From the NCBI RefSeq assembly GCF_042466115.1, contig NZ_JAXHBQ010000001.1, positions 1,612,001 through 1,676,000 of the forward strand: DNA of 64,000 nt, given 5' to 3'. The notes beneath the pieces were generated by a model. The model had not been told where the DNA came from and did no database searches. It saw nothing but the letters and a program-made list of their open reading frames with translations. This document shows positions 36,741 to 43,815 of this stretch, piece by piece. Both the position numbers and the translations under genes were made by a program. Positions within the stretch are counted from its first letter, which is position 1; the number at the start of each line of letters is the position of its first letter. This DNA is from SW4 sp042466115 (GTDB taxonomy: Bacteria; Pseudomonadota; Alphaproteobacteria; Rhodobacterales; Rhodobacteraceae).

Positions 36741-37613
36741 ATGTTGGAAATTCGCGACAAACTACATCGGTATTTGGCTCCGCTTCGAACGACAAACGGA
36801 GTGGTTTCGACCGCGTTGTGGTTACTTGTCCTTACGCCTATTGGATGGGTTTTCACTGATGTTATTGGACGGGGCGGCGTTGAGGGGGCAGGGCTTATGA
36901 CCGTCCTGACTGAATGGAGCCGCGCTATTGGTTGGTTTCTTGATTTAGGAATGGTCAAGCTTGCTTTGATCTTTGCAGCGCTTTGGTTTCTTCGGCTCGC
37001 GGCGAAAGAGGCCGACCAAAATTCCGCACAACGGCAAGCCTTTCACGCCGCTCAAGAAGCTGAGCGCAAACAAGAAGCAGAAACCATAGCCTCCAATGAA
37101 CGAAACAGCATCAGGGAGGCCCTGTCGGTTAGTATTGACCGTATGGAGAATATCACATGGGCGCAATCGGTCAGGGCTTACGTTGACGTCGAGTTGCCCC
37201 GCCTTTTGAGCGCTGAGCGGACATGCGATGCAATTATTCGGTCTGGAGGCGGGCGGCGTTCCCCTGGTAAACCAAACGCGGATTCTGGAACTTACTCTTG
37301 GACAACGTCTGAGGACGCAATGGATCGAACTGATGCAATAGCTGGTATCGGTGAGTTTTGGGTGGACATCACAGGCGATCCTATTGACGACAACCATCCG
37401 TTTGTTAGGGATGGAAAGGCTCCCGGAGAGGACGATATTGACAATCCAAACCTCAAACGTCGCTGGCGGAAACACTTTCTCACGCTTAAGCAAGAGGCAA
37501 ATAGTGCGCGCGCTGCAAAGGCTAGAATTCAAGAGGAGCGGACGCGCCTACTATCCCTAACTAAAGAGTCTGACAAGGTGCTAAGAAATGCCAAACCTAA
37601 AGCAAGCCCGTAA
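36741..37613 (+). CDS. transposon passenger protein, two membrane helices and coiled coil, unknown
   Basis: This 290-residue protein is not recognised. Two hydrophobic helices lie at about 22-42 (VVSTALWLLVLTPIGWVF) and 70-88 (MVKLALIFAALWFLRLAA). Next comes a charged, Ala/Glu/Gln-rich coiled coil at about 90-125, a soluble middle (DVELPRLLSAERTCDAIIRS, GEFWVDITGDPIDDNHPFVR), and a second charged helix near the C-terminus. Codon use is AT-richer than in the neighbouring host genes. The ATG sits in a small palindrome (ATGATCGTATCAT, 36730-36742). It lies inside the IS1595-type element and overlaps the next small gene by 26 bases, so it is passenger cargo, not part of the transposase. Confidence 0.75.
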   Translation: MLEIRDKLHRYLAPLRTTNGVVSTALWLLVLTPIGWVFTDVIGRGGVEGAGLMTVLTEWSRAIGWFLDLGMVKLALIFAALWFLRLAAKEADQNSAQRQAFHAAQEAERKQEAETIASNERNSIREALSVSIDRMENITWAQSVRAYVDVELPRLLSAERTCDAIIRSGGGRRSPGKPNADSGTYSWTTSEDAMDRTDAIAGIGEFWVDITGDPIDDNHPFVRDGKAPGEDDIDNPNLKRRWRKHFLTLKQEANSARAAKARIQEERTRLLSLTKESDKVLRNAKPKASP

Positions 37614-37758
37614 GGGCAAGATTGAAGAATTCATTAAAGAACATGAGGCCGACCCCGATGGAGACCTCGACAAGCTGGATGCCGTGATTAAGCGTCCAGT
37701 TCAGGAAAGCGAGAAAGCAACTCCGAAAGCATCATCTCGGGACTCATCCGACGATTGA
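37588..37758 (+). CDS. 56-residue charged passenger protein, unknown
   Basis: The ATG at 37588 has AAGG nine bases upstream and lies within the end of the 290-residue gene, so translation is probably coupled. The product starts MPNLKQARKGKIEEFIKEHE, followed by an acidic stretch DPDGDLDKLDAV and a Ser/Asp/Lys-rich tail. It has no membrane segment. Its last 71 bases overlap the 3' end of the transposase gene on the opposite strand. It could be an accessory to its neighbour or to the transposase, or it could be non-coding; the coupling and SD favour a real gene. Confidence 0.55.
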   Translation: MPNLKQARKGKIEEFIKEHEADPDGDLDKLDAVIKRPVQESEKATPKASSRDSSDD

Positions 37759-38551
37759 AGCGGTATTCGCATTCCTTGGCGTATTTCCAAAGGTGCTTGT
37801 CAGAGACATAGATGTGCGTTCCCGCAATGGTGCGCTTCAATTGGGCAAAGAAGCCCTCGATTGAATTTGTAGTCTCGCCAGCACCACCAACATATTCGCC
37901 GCGTGAGTGGTTCACCGTCTTGTGGTCGTAAGCCCCTGCTAGCGCCCTGTAACCACGATGCTCATCCGTATTGATGGTGGACCCAAATTCAACGTGATCG
38001 ACTACGTGACTGGCAAGCGTGGCGCTCTTACAATCCGCAATAACCTCTGTGACCAGTTCGCCGTTGCGTTCCAGCATGCCCAAAACAACTGCCTTGCCCT
38101 TGCCACCTAGCGCGCCCTTTTCGTAACCGCCCACGAAGGTCTCATCGACCTCTACGGAGCCGCTCAGCATGCCGTCACCGTCAATTCCGGCCATATGCTC
38201 ACGGATAAGGCCAGCCATGCGCCACGCGGTCTTGTAGGTGACGCCAAGCTGGCGCTGCAATTCCTTTGCGGCAACGCCATTGCGTGTCGTCGTAAACAGG
38301 AAGATGGCGTAGAACCAAAGCTGCAACGGTGTGCGGCTCTTTTCAAAGATAGAACCGACCATTGGGTGAATGTGATGGCCGCACCACTGGCATGAATAGG
38401 CCTTCTCGGACGCTAGGCGATACCACTTCGCATCGCGGTTGCACTTTGGGCATTCGTGGCCTTGGCCGAATCGAACGTTGAACAAGTGCTCTAAGCAAGC
38501 CTCATCCGTGGGGAACTGTTGAAAAAATTGGCGGACATTTGTTTGTTTCAT
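37688..38551 (-). CDS. IS1595-family transposase
   Basis: This 287-residue protein has an N-terminal zinc ribbon (CPKCNRDAKWYRL and CQWCGHHIHPMVGSIFEKSR), then a helix-turn-helix region (KELQRQLGVTYKTAWRMAGL). The ISXO2-like catalytic domain has EVDETFVGGYEKG, INTDEHRGYRAL and TTNSIEGFFAQLKRTIAG. It is full length with no stops, so the element may be active. Its promoter is in the right terminal repeat and its start codon lies about seven bases after the -10 box. Confidence 0.93.
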   Translation of the reverse strand: MKQTNVRQFFQQFPTDEACLEHLFNVRFGQGHECPKCNRDAKWYRLASEKAYSCQWCGHHIHPMVGSIFEKSRTPLQLWFYAIFLFTTTRNGVAAKELQRQLGVTYKTAWRMAGLIREHMAGIDGDGMLSGSVEVDETFVGGYEKGALGGKGKAVVLGMLERNGELVTEVIADCKSATLASHVVDHVEFGSTINTDEHRGYRALAGAYDHKTVNHSRGEYVGGAGETTNSIEGFFAQLKRTIAGTHIYVSDKHLWKYAKECEYRFNRRMSPEMMLSELLSRFPELDA

Positions 38552-38557
38552 ACGTTT

Positions 38558-38586
38558 TATATAGGAAAAACACTACCGTATGTCAA
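38558..38586 (-). promoter_or_regulatory. strong transposase promoter built into the right terminal repeat
   Basis: On the minus strand TTGACA (38586-38581), exactly 17 bases, then TATATA (38563-38558). The -35 box uses the TTG that distinguishes this end from the left end. The predicted transcription start falls on or next to the transposase ATG (38551), leaving little or no leader. Confidence 0.7.
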
Positions 38587-38599
38587 GGGGATAGGCCCC
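38577..38599 (-). repeat. right terminal inverted repeat
   Basis: This is the counterpart of 36675-36697. It contains the -35 box of the transposase promoter. CATACG at the start codon (38549-38554) and CGTATG (38577-38582) also form a smaller inverted repeat around the promoter. Confidence 0.85.
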
Positions 38600-38607
38600 C
38601 AAATCTT
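38600..38607. repeat. right target-site duplication
   Basis: CAAATCTT, identical to 36667-36674. Confidence 0.85.
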
Positions 38608-38673
38608 GCATTCGCTTGCAATCACCCTAAGGTTGAGTATCGCAATCCCAACCTCTTGCAATCGAGGCCCGCT

Positions 38674-40560
38674 TTGACCACCACGACCCTGCGCATCCTC
38701 GAAACCACCGACATGCATGTGCACCTTCTGGCTTACGACTATTACACCGACCAGCCAGACGCTGGCGTTGGCCTGTCACGCACGGCCAGCTTGATCCGCC
38801 AAATGCGCGCCGAGGTGGACAATTGCCTCTTGTTTGACAACGGCGACTACTTGCAGGGAACACCGCTGTCTGACTTCGTGGCCCATGAAACCAGTCTTGG
38901 TGGCACTGATCCCCATCCCGCAATCGCAGCGATGAACACCTTGCATTACGATGCCGCGACGCTGGGCAATCACGAGTTCAATTTTGGTCTGGATTTCCTG
39001 CGCGATACACTTGCGCAGGCGCATTTTCCGGTGACTTGTTCGAACGTCGTTCGCGCCCTTGGCGACACGCCCGAGCAGGATGAAACGCTGTTGCCGCAAT
39101 ATCTGATACTGGACAGGATGCTGACCGATGAGGCAGGTCAAGACCACCCGATCAAGATCGGCGTGATTGGCGCGGCCCCGCCGCAAATCCTGCAATGGGA
39201 CAATCATCACCTCAAAGGCCGCGTCACGACACGCGATATCGTTGCCACGGCCCGTGTTTTGGTGCCGCAGATCAAGGAGGAAGGCGCCGATATCATCGTC
39301 GCGCTTTGCCATTCCGGCATCGGTGCACAAGGCGAAACCAACATGATGGAAAATGCCGCGGTGCCCCTGGCCGCCATTGACGGCATTGATGTGGTGCTGG
39401 CCGGGCACACGCATCTGGTGTTTCCCAGCGAACAGTTCGCCAAAACAGATGCGGTTGACCCTGATAACGGGCGTATCCACGGCAAACCTGCCGTGATGGC
39501 AGGATTCAACGGATCGCATCTGGGCGTCATTGACCTGACCCTGACCCGCAATTGCACAGGCTGGCGGATCATGCGCGACAAAGTGCGAGCTGTTCCGATA
39601 GCGCGCCGCGATCCGCAGTCTGATACCATTCACGGGCTGGTGCCCTGCGACGATCTGGTGCGCGAAGCCGCCCTTGCCGCCCATTCGGCGACGATCGCCC
39701 ATGTGCGCCAGCCGATCGGGACCACACCAGTGCCACTCCAAAGCTATTTTGCGATGGTTGCCAATGACATCACGGTCAGGATTGTGGCACAGGCCCAGCG
39801 CAATGCTGCGAATGCGATTCTTGCCGACAGCCCACACGCCGGTGCGCCGGTTCTGTCAGCCGTCGCACCCTTCAAGGCAGGCGCACGCGGCGGTCCCAAC
39901 TACTTTGTGGATATTCCCGCCGGCCCGTTGCAGCAACGCAATGTCGCCGATCTTTATCTTTATCCCAACACGCTGTCGCTGCTGGAACTGACCGGTGCGC
40001 AGTTGCGCCTTTGGTTGGAACGCGCGGCAGGCGCTTTTGCGCGAATCACGCAAGGGATAAAGGACCAGCCGCTGCTTGATCCGAATTTCCCCAGCTACAA
40101 CTTTGATGTGATCGACGGGCTGACTTACGAAATTGATCCGACGGCCCCGTCACGTTTTGATGCACAGGGTGTTGAAATCAATCCGGCGGCGCAACGCATC
40201 CATGACCTGCGACTGGGCGGCGTGCGTGTTAGCGACGACCAGACCAATCTGGTGATCACCAACAGTTATCGCGCAGGCGGCGGCGGCGGATTTCAGGGCG
40301 CGATGGCGGGCAAAGTGATTGCAAGCGGCGTGACCAGTATCCGCGATGCCTTGCTTGACCATCTGCGCGACGGGACCGAACCCGTCCGCGAACCGGCCGC
40401 CACCTGGCGTTTTCGCCCGCTTCCCGACACGATCGCGCAGTTTGAAAGCAGCCCGCATGCGCAGCATTATCTGGGCAGCGTCAAAGACCGCAAGATCACC
40501 CATGTCGGCCCCGCCGCGAACGGTTTTGCCCAATACGCATTGCGCTTTGACGCCGCTTAG
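38674..40560 (+). CDS. 5'-nucleotidase / 2',3'-cyclic-nucleotide 2'-phosphodiesterase family protein
   Basis: The protein has 628 residues. The metallophosphatase domain has ETTDMHVH, LFDNGDYLQGTPLSD, TLGNHEFNFG, VALCHSG and VVLAGHTHLVFPS. The 5'-nucleotidase C-terminal domain has NVADLYLYPNTLSLLELTGA and NSYRAGGGGGFQG. The best start is TTG at 38674 with GAGG seven bases upstream; no nearer ATG keeps the first strand. CpdB enzymes are usually periplasmic, but no signal peptide is visible. The gene's upstream spacer now holds the transposon, which may have changed its expression. Confidence 0.86.
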   Translation: MTTTTLRILETTDMHVHLLAYDYYTDQPDAGVGLSRTASLIRQMRAEVDNCLLFDNGDYLQGTPLSDFVAHETSLGGTDPHPAIAAMNTLHYDAATLGNHEFNFGLDFLRDTLAQAHFPVTCSNVVRALGDTPEQDETLLPQYLILDRMLTDEAGQDHPIKIGVIGAAPPQILQWDNHHLKGRVTTRDIVATARVLVPQIKEEGADIIVALCHSGIGAQGETNMMENAAVPLAAIDGIDVVLAGHTHLVFPSEQFAKTDAVDPDNGRIHGKPAVMAGFNGSHLGVIDLTLTRNCTGWRIMRDKVRAVPIARRDPQSDTIHGLVPCDDLVREAALAAHSATIAHVRQPIGTTPVPLQSYFAMVANDITVRIVAQAQRNAANAILADSPHAGAPVLSAVAPFKAGARGGPNYFVDIPAGPLQQRNVADLYLYPNTLSLLELTGAQLRLWLERAAGAFARITQGIKDQPLLDPNFPSYNFDVIDGLTYEIDPTAPSRFDAQGVEINPAAQRIHDLRLGGVRVSDDQTNLVITNSYRAGGGGGFQGAMAGKVIASGVTSIRDALLDHLRDGTEPVREPAATWRFRPLPDTIAQFESSPHAQHYLGSVKDRKITHVGPAANGFAQYALRFDAA

Positions 40561-40601
40561 GGGCACAAAGCAGGCAGGTTCCCGATGCAAAGGTGCGTGT
40601 T

Positions 40602-40946
40602 ATGAAAAAGCTGTTGTTCGTGCTGGTCCTTCTGGCCGCGGTAAGCGCGTATTTCACAAGACCCGGCCCGGACGGGATCGAGGCACAGATCAACACGATG
40701 CTGCAAAGCGCGATCAACGATGGCCAGCTTGAGGATCTGAACGATCCGGGGGCGGTTGTCCTGTTGGCCCTGTGCAAGTCTGACGTGCCCGCCTGCGCCC
40801 AGATGTTGCGGCAGGGTATGGATGTGACACTGAGCGACCAAAAGCTGTTCACCACGGTGCGCGCCACCGGCTTTGGCAAGTCTGTGACATGCTATGGTGC
40901 CTATACACGGCTTTTCTGCCCTGGCGGATTGCGCGACGACGCCTAG
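40602..40946 (+). CDS. small exported protein of unknown function (DUF4359-like)
   Basis: This 114-residue protein begins with a hydrophobic signal or anchor (MKKLLFVLVLLAAVSAYFTR). The rest is soluble with four cysteines (ALCKSDVPACAQML, VTCYGAYTRLFCPGG), probably in disulfides in the periplasm. The short TRPGP after the helix recalls DUF4359 proteins. The SRP RNA gene follows by about 40 bases. Confidence 0.65.
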   Translation: MKKLLFVLVLLAAVSAYFTRPGPDGIEAQINTMLQSAINDGQLEDLNDPGAVVLLALCKSDVPACAQMLRQGMDVTLSDQKLFTTVRATGFGKSVTCYGAYTRLFCPGGLRDDA

Positions 40947-40987
40947 CATCCCTTGCGCCATCGCCCCGCCCCGCCTATATGAGGGGC

Positions 40988-41081
40988 GAGAGGTTGGCGC
41001 GGGCAAGCGCCTCGCCAACCTGGTCAGGTCCGGAAGGAAGCAGCCACAACGAGCCCCGCTTGGGTCGATGTCCAGCCTCTC
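40988..41081 (+). ncRNA. ffs: signal recognition particle RNA (4.5S)
   Basis: The conserved domain IV apical sequence GGTCAGGTCCGGAAGGAAGC and the following CAGC are present. The ends GAGAGG(T)TGG and CCA(G)CCTCTC pair to close a rod-like hairpin of about 94 bases. It binds Ffh and directs nascent membrane proteins to FtsY. Confidence 0.95.
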
Positions 41082-41123
41082 ACCACGCGCCCTTTGCGCC
41101 AACGCCACGACAGGAGGATCACC

Positions 41124-41168
41124 ATGATTGTATCTGCATCCCCCCGCCGGGCCATGGCGCAATCCTAA
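41124..41168 (+). CDS. candidate 14-residue leader peptide
   Basis: A perfect AGGAGG lies six bases before an ATG that encodes MIVSASPRRAMAQS and then TAA. It sits 43 bases past the SRP RNA and 54 bases before rsgA. The SD is much stronger than that of rsgA, so it could be a leader peptide or a remnant. Confidence 0.35.
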   Translation: MIVSASPRRAMAQS

Positions 41169-41222
41169 GGGACATACGCCCTTGCCCGCTTTGATCCTTT
41201 TTCCTGATCTAGGGCAATTCCA

Positions 41223-42254
41223 ATGACCGAAACGACTTTGACCAGCCTTGGCTGGACCCCGTTCTTTGCGCGCCAGCTAACGGGCGATGAAACCGGCACG
41301 CCTGCGCGTGTCACCGCCGTGCACCGTGCCAGCGTCACCGTGCTTGGCCCCCAAGGTATCGCCACGCTTTTGCCGCCCGAACAGGCCGGCAATTATGCAG
41401 TCGGCGATTGGGTGCTGCACGATGGCACCGTGGTGATCCGCCTGCTGGATCGCCAGACCGAAGTGTCGCGCCGCGCCGCCGGTCACGTGGCCCTGCGCCA
41501 GTTGATCGCGGCCAATGTGGACACGCTTGCGATCGTCACCAGTTGCAATGCAGACTTCAACGTGGCCCGCCTTGAACGCTACCTTGCGATGGCGGGCGCA
41601 GCGGGCTGCCTGCCCCTGATCGTGCTGACCAAGGCAGACGAGGCTACGGATGCCGATGACTATGTGGCCCGCGCACAAAAACTGTCGCCCCTGGCGTCCG
41701 TTATCGCGCTCGATGCCCGCAACCCCGACGCGGCCAAACGCCTCTATCCTTGGTGCAAGGATGGCCAGACCCTTGCGCTGGTCGGATCATCGGGCGTGGG
41801 CAAGACCACGTTGCAAAACCTGCTGACAGGGATTGCCGACACGACCCAAGGCATGCGCGAAGATGATGCCAAGGGGCGGCACACCACAACAAGCCGCGCC
41901 TTGCGCCCGACCCTTGCGGGCGGCTGGCTGATCGACACGCCGGGGATGCGCGAATTGCGCCTGACCGATGCCGCCGAAGGGATCGACACCGTGTTCGGTG
42001 ACCTGAGTGAACTGGCGCAGCAGTGCAAATTCAACGACTGCGCCCACGAACGCGAACCGGGGTGCGCCATTCAGGCGGCGATCACGGACGGCACCATTGA
42101 CGCCGATCGCCTTGCCCGCTGGCAAAAGCTGCTGCGCGAAGATGAATACAACAGCGAAACCGTGGCCGAGGCCCGCGCGCGATACAAGAAACTGGGCAAG
42201 ATGTATCGCGGTGCACAGGACGCACGGCGCAACAAGCGCGGCGACGACCTATAG
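41223..42254 (+). CDS. rsgA: ribosome small subunit-dependent GTPase A
   Basis: This 343-residue circularly permuted GTPase has an OB-fold N-terminus and the G4-like VLTKADE before the G1 loop LVGSSGVGKTTLQNLL. It then has TTTSRALRPT, the G3 DTPGMRELRL, and a C-terminal zinc site CKFNDCAHEREPGCAI. It checks 30S subunit maturation by binding near the decoding site. Its stop overlaps the 44-residue lipoprotein gene on the other strand. Confidence 0.93.
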   Translation: MTETTLTSLGWTPFFARQLTGDETGTPARVTAVHRASVTVLGPQGIATLLPPEQAGNYAVGDWVLHDGTVVIRLLDRQTEVSRRAAGHVALRQLIAANVDTLAIVTSCNADFNVARLERYLAMAGAAGCLPLIVLTKADEATDADDYVARAQKLSPLASVIALDARNPDAAKRLYPWCKDGQTLALVGSSGVGKTTLQNLLTGIADTTQGMREDDAKGRHTTTSRALRPTLAGGWLIDTPGMRELRLTDAAEGIDTVFGDLSELAQQCKFNDCAHEREPGCAIQAAITDGTIDADRLARWQKLLREDEYNSETVAEARARYKKLGKMYRGAQDARRNKRGDDL

Positions 42255-42383
42255 CACCGTTTCGGCGGCGGCGGGTGCAGCGCATCCGCCCGTGCCACCA
42301 ATGCCACCATCACGGGTTTCGCACACCGGTGGCGAACAACTAGCCAGCGCAATCAGACATAGCAGGATGATGAACCGGCGCAT
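42249..42383 (-). CDS. 44-residue lipoprotein
   Basis: The ORF encodes a lipoprotein signal MRRFIILLCLIALASC with lipobox LASC, followed by a short Gly/Ala-rich mature peptide containing VCETRDGGIGGTGGCAA. Its ATG overlaps the TAA of the DUF6502-like gene (TAATG), so it is translationally coupled to it. It resembles entericidin-size lipoproteins in length only; function unknown. Confidence 0.65.
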   Translation of the reverse strand: MRRFIILLCLIALASCSPPVCETRDGGIGGTGGCAAPAAAETVL

Positions 42384-43111
42384 TAGCTGTCCCCTTTTGT
42401 TGGGCTGTAGAAGTATCCGCCCGCGCGAAACCTTTGCGATCCGGGGGATTTTTCTTGCAGGCGTGCTGCCTCGTGGCTGATCTCTTGCAGCAGTGCCATC
42501 TGACCTTTGCGAAAGCGCGCATCAAGATGCGCAACTGCATCGCCTGAAAGCCCGTCATAATGGGCTGCGCGTTCGAAATGCCCATCACCGTCACCAACGA
42601 TATTGTCGGTCGCCGCTGACAGGAAATCACCGCCGTTGCGCGCCAGATAGGCGATCTGCTCATTGCTTCCGGCGAGTGGCTGATAGGACTCGGCGATCAA
42701 GGTCACCACATCACCATCGACCGAAACCGTTCCCGCCGCGACCAGCTGTTCCAGCAAAGTGCGCGGATGCACATCGCGCACGATGGATTGCGCCAGGGCA
42801 TCAAATGACGGCACCGCCCCTTTGCGCGGCAATGGTTTCCCTGCATAGACCGGATCAATCTGCCACTGCGCCACAAGCCGCGCCAGATGGTTGGCCGGGG
42901 GCGCGACATTGGGCGTCTCACCCCGCAAGCGCGCCACATCACGGCGCTGCAATCCGGTCATCACACTGATCCGGCTGTCCGTATCAGCCACGCGCGCCGC
43001 CGCCTGCACGTAGTTCGCCTTGAGCCGCTCGGCCGTTTCAGCAAACAGCACACCGCGTGCCACGAACAGACGTGCGAGCGGGAACAGCAGGGAATCCAAC
43101 AGGGTTTTCAT
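42383..43111 (-). CDS. DUF6502-like protein with putative helix-turn-helix
   Basis: This 242-residue protein has near its N-terminus SRISVMTGLQRRDVARLRGE (residues about 46-65), which reads as a helix-turn-helix. The middle has VPSFDALAQSIVRDVHPRTL and VTLIAESYQPL, the later part HFERAAHYDGLSGDAVAHLD. This matches what is known of DUF6502 proteins. No enzyme motif is seen. A 22-bp operator-like repeat begins at its own start codon, suggesting autoregulation; a second copy controls the divergent lipoprotein gene. Confidence 0.7.
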   Translation of the reverse strand: MKTLLDSLLFPLARLFVARGVLFAETAERLKANYVQAAARVADTDSRISVMTGLQRRDVARLRGETPNVAPPANHLARLVAQWQIDPVYAGKPLPRKGAVPSFDALAQSIVRDVHPRTLLEQLVAAGTVSVDGDVVTLIAESYQPLAGSNEQIAYLARNGGDFLSAATDNIVGDGDGHFERAAHYDGLSGDAVAHLDARFRKGQMALLQEISHEAARLQEKSPGSQRFRAGGYFYSPTKGDS

Positions 43112-43131
43112 ATGTGCAATTTACACATTTC
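43110..43131. promoter_or_regulatory. operator-like repeat, copy 1
   Basis: The core ATGTGCAATTTACACAT is a 17-base palindrome with one mismatched pair. It overlaps the first bases of the DUF6502-like gene on the minus strand. All 22 bases are identical to copy 2. Confidence 0.7.
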
Positions 43132-43133
43132 AC

Positions 43134-43163
43134 TTGACATGACAATCGGAATCGAAATATGTG
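43134..43163 (+). promoter_or_regulatory. promoter of the divergent lipoprotein gene, -10 inside operator copy 2
   Basis: TTGACA (43134-43139) and TATGTG (43158-43163) are 18 bases apart. The -10 falls in operator copy 2, so a bound protein would block RNA polymerase. Confidence 0.45.
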
Positions 43164-43178
43164 CAATTTACACATTTC
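43157..43178. promoter_or_regulatory. operator-like repeat, copy 2
   Basis: This is identical over 22 bases to 43110-43131 and in the same orientation, 47 bases apart start to start. It lies just before the lipoprotein ATG at 43195. Confidence 0.7.
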
Positions 43179-43194
43179 TTACTCGGAGCCTCAC

Positions 43195-43815
43195 ATGACC
43201 CGCCTTGTTGCCCTTTGCACGCTGATCCTGATCAGCGCCTGTTCCACGACCAGCCAGACCACTTCGGGTGGCGACTGGCTCGCGGCGCGTAGCGCTGTCG
43301 TAGACCCCGAAATCGCCGCAGCAGCCGCTGTTGAACCCGATCTGCGCCTGCCCGCCCGTATTGGGGTCGCACGAGTTGTCAACGGCCAGATCACCGCGAT
43401 CCCCGCCGATGAAATCGCCCTGATGTCCGGCATCAACAGCGCCGGCGCACGGTTTGGCAGTTTCACTGCCGTGTCACCGATGATCGCACAGACGATCGAA
43501 ACTGACGGACGCCCTGATGCCCTGCGCCTTGCCCGCCTGACGGCCGCGCGTCAGCATCTGGATTATGTGCTGGTCTATGACCTGTCCGCCCAAGGGCGCG
43601 GGATTGGTGCAACCGGCATGGCCCAAGCAATCCTGTTGGACGTGCGCAACGGCTACCCCTATGGCACCGCGACAGCCAGCGCGCAGAACGTGCGCACCAT
43701 GCGGACACGCGGTTACTATGGCGCGCGGGGCCTGAGCGATGAAAGCGCGCGCCGCGTCACCCGCGCACTGGTGCCTGAAGTGCGCGCAATGTTGACGGCC
43801 CTCGCCGACAGCTAG
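43195..43815 (+). CDS. lipoprotein of unknown function
   Basis: The protein has 206 residues. The signal MTRLVALCTLILISAC has lipobox ISAC. The mature part includes PARIGVARVVNGQITAIPAD, LARLTAARQHLDYVLVYDLS and AILLDVRNGYPYGTATASAQ, as in lipoproteins that sample the cell envelope, but no family is named with confidence. The ATG at 43195 follows CGGAGCC. Its stop overlaps the convergent phosphatase stop. Confidence 0.75.
   Translation: MTRLVALCTLILISACSTTSQTTSGGDWLAARSAVVDPEIAAAAAVEPDLRLPARIGVARVVNGQITAIPADEIALMSGINSAGARFGSFTAVSPMIAQTIETDGRPDALRLARLTAARQHLDYVLVYDLSAQGRGIGATGMAQAILLDVRNGYPYGTATASAQNVRTMRTRGYYGARGLSDESARRVTRALVPEVRAMLTALADS

Larger units (their letters stand above)
36675..38599. 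mobile_element. complete IS1595-family transposon with two passenger genes, 1925 bp
   Basis: The ends are inverted repeats of 23 bases with 18 matches. Reading inward, the left end (36675-36697) is CGT, GCCTATCCCC, CCA, ACATACG. The right end (38577-38599, read on the minus strand) is GGG, GCCTATCCCC, TTG, ACATACG. Perfect CAAATCTT copies flank it at 36667-36674 and 38600-38607. It carries the transposase gene and, at the other end, a 290-residue and a 56-residue passenger gene. Base composition is AT-richer than the flanks. It interrupts a spacer of about 120 bases between nudC and the cyclic-nucleotide phosphodiesterase gene. Intact ends, duplication and reading frames suggest a recent insertion. 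Confidence 0.9.

Noticed and set aside
38776..39837. A 353-codon minus-strand frame inside the phosphodiesterase gene
   Set aside because: It is antisense to conserved metallophosphatase motifs and has no domain of its own.
42249..42254. The 44-residue lipoprotein frame as a shadow of rsgA
   Set aside because: Only six bases overlap rsgA; the rest lies in the intergenic space and has a complete lipobox, so it was kept as a gene.
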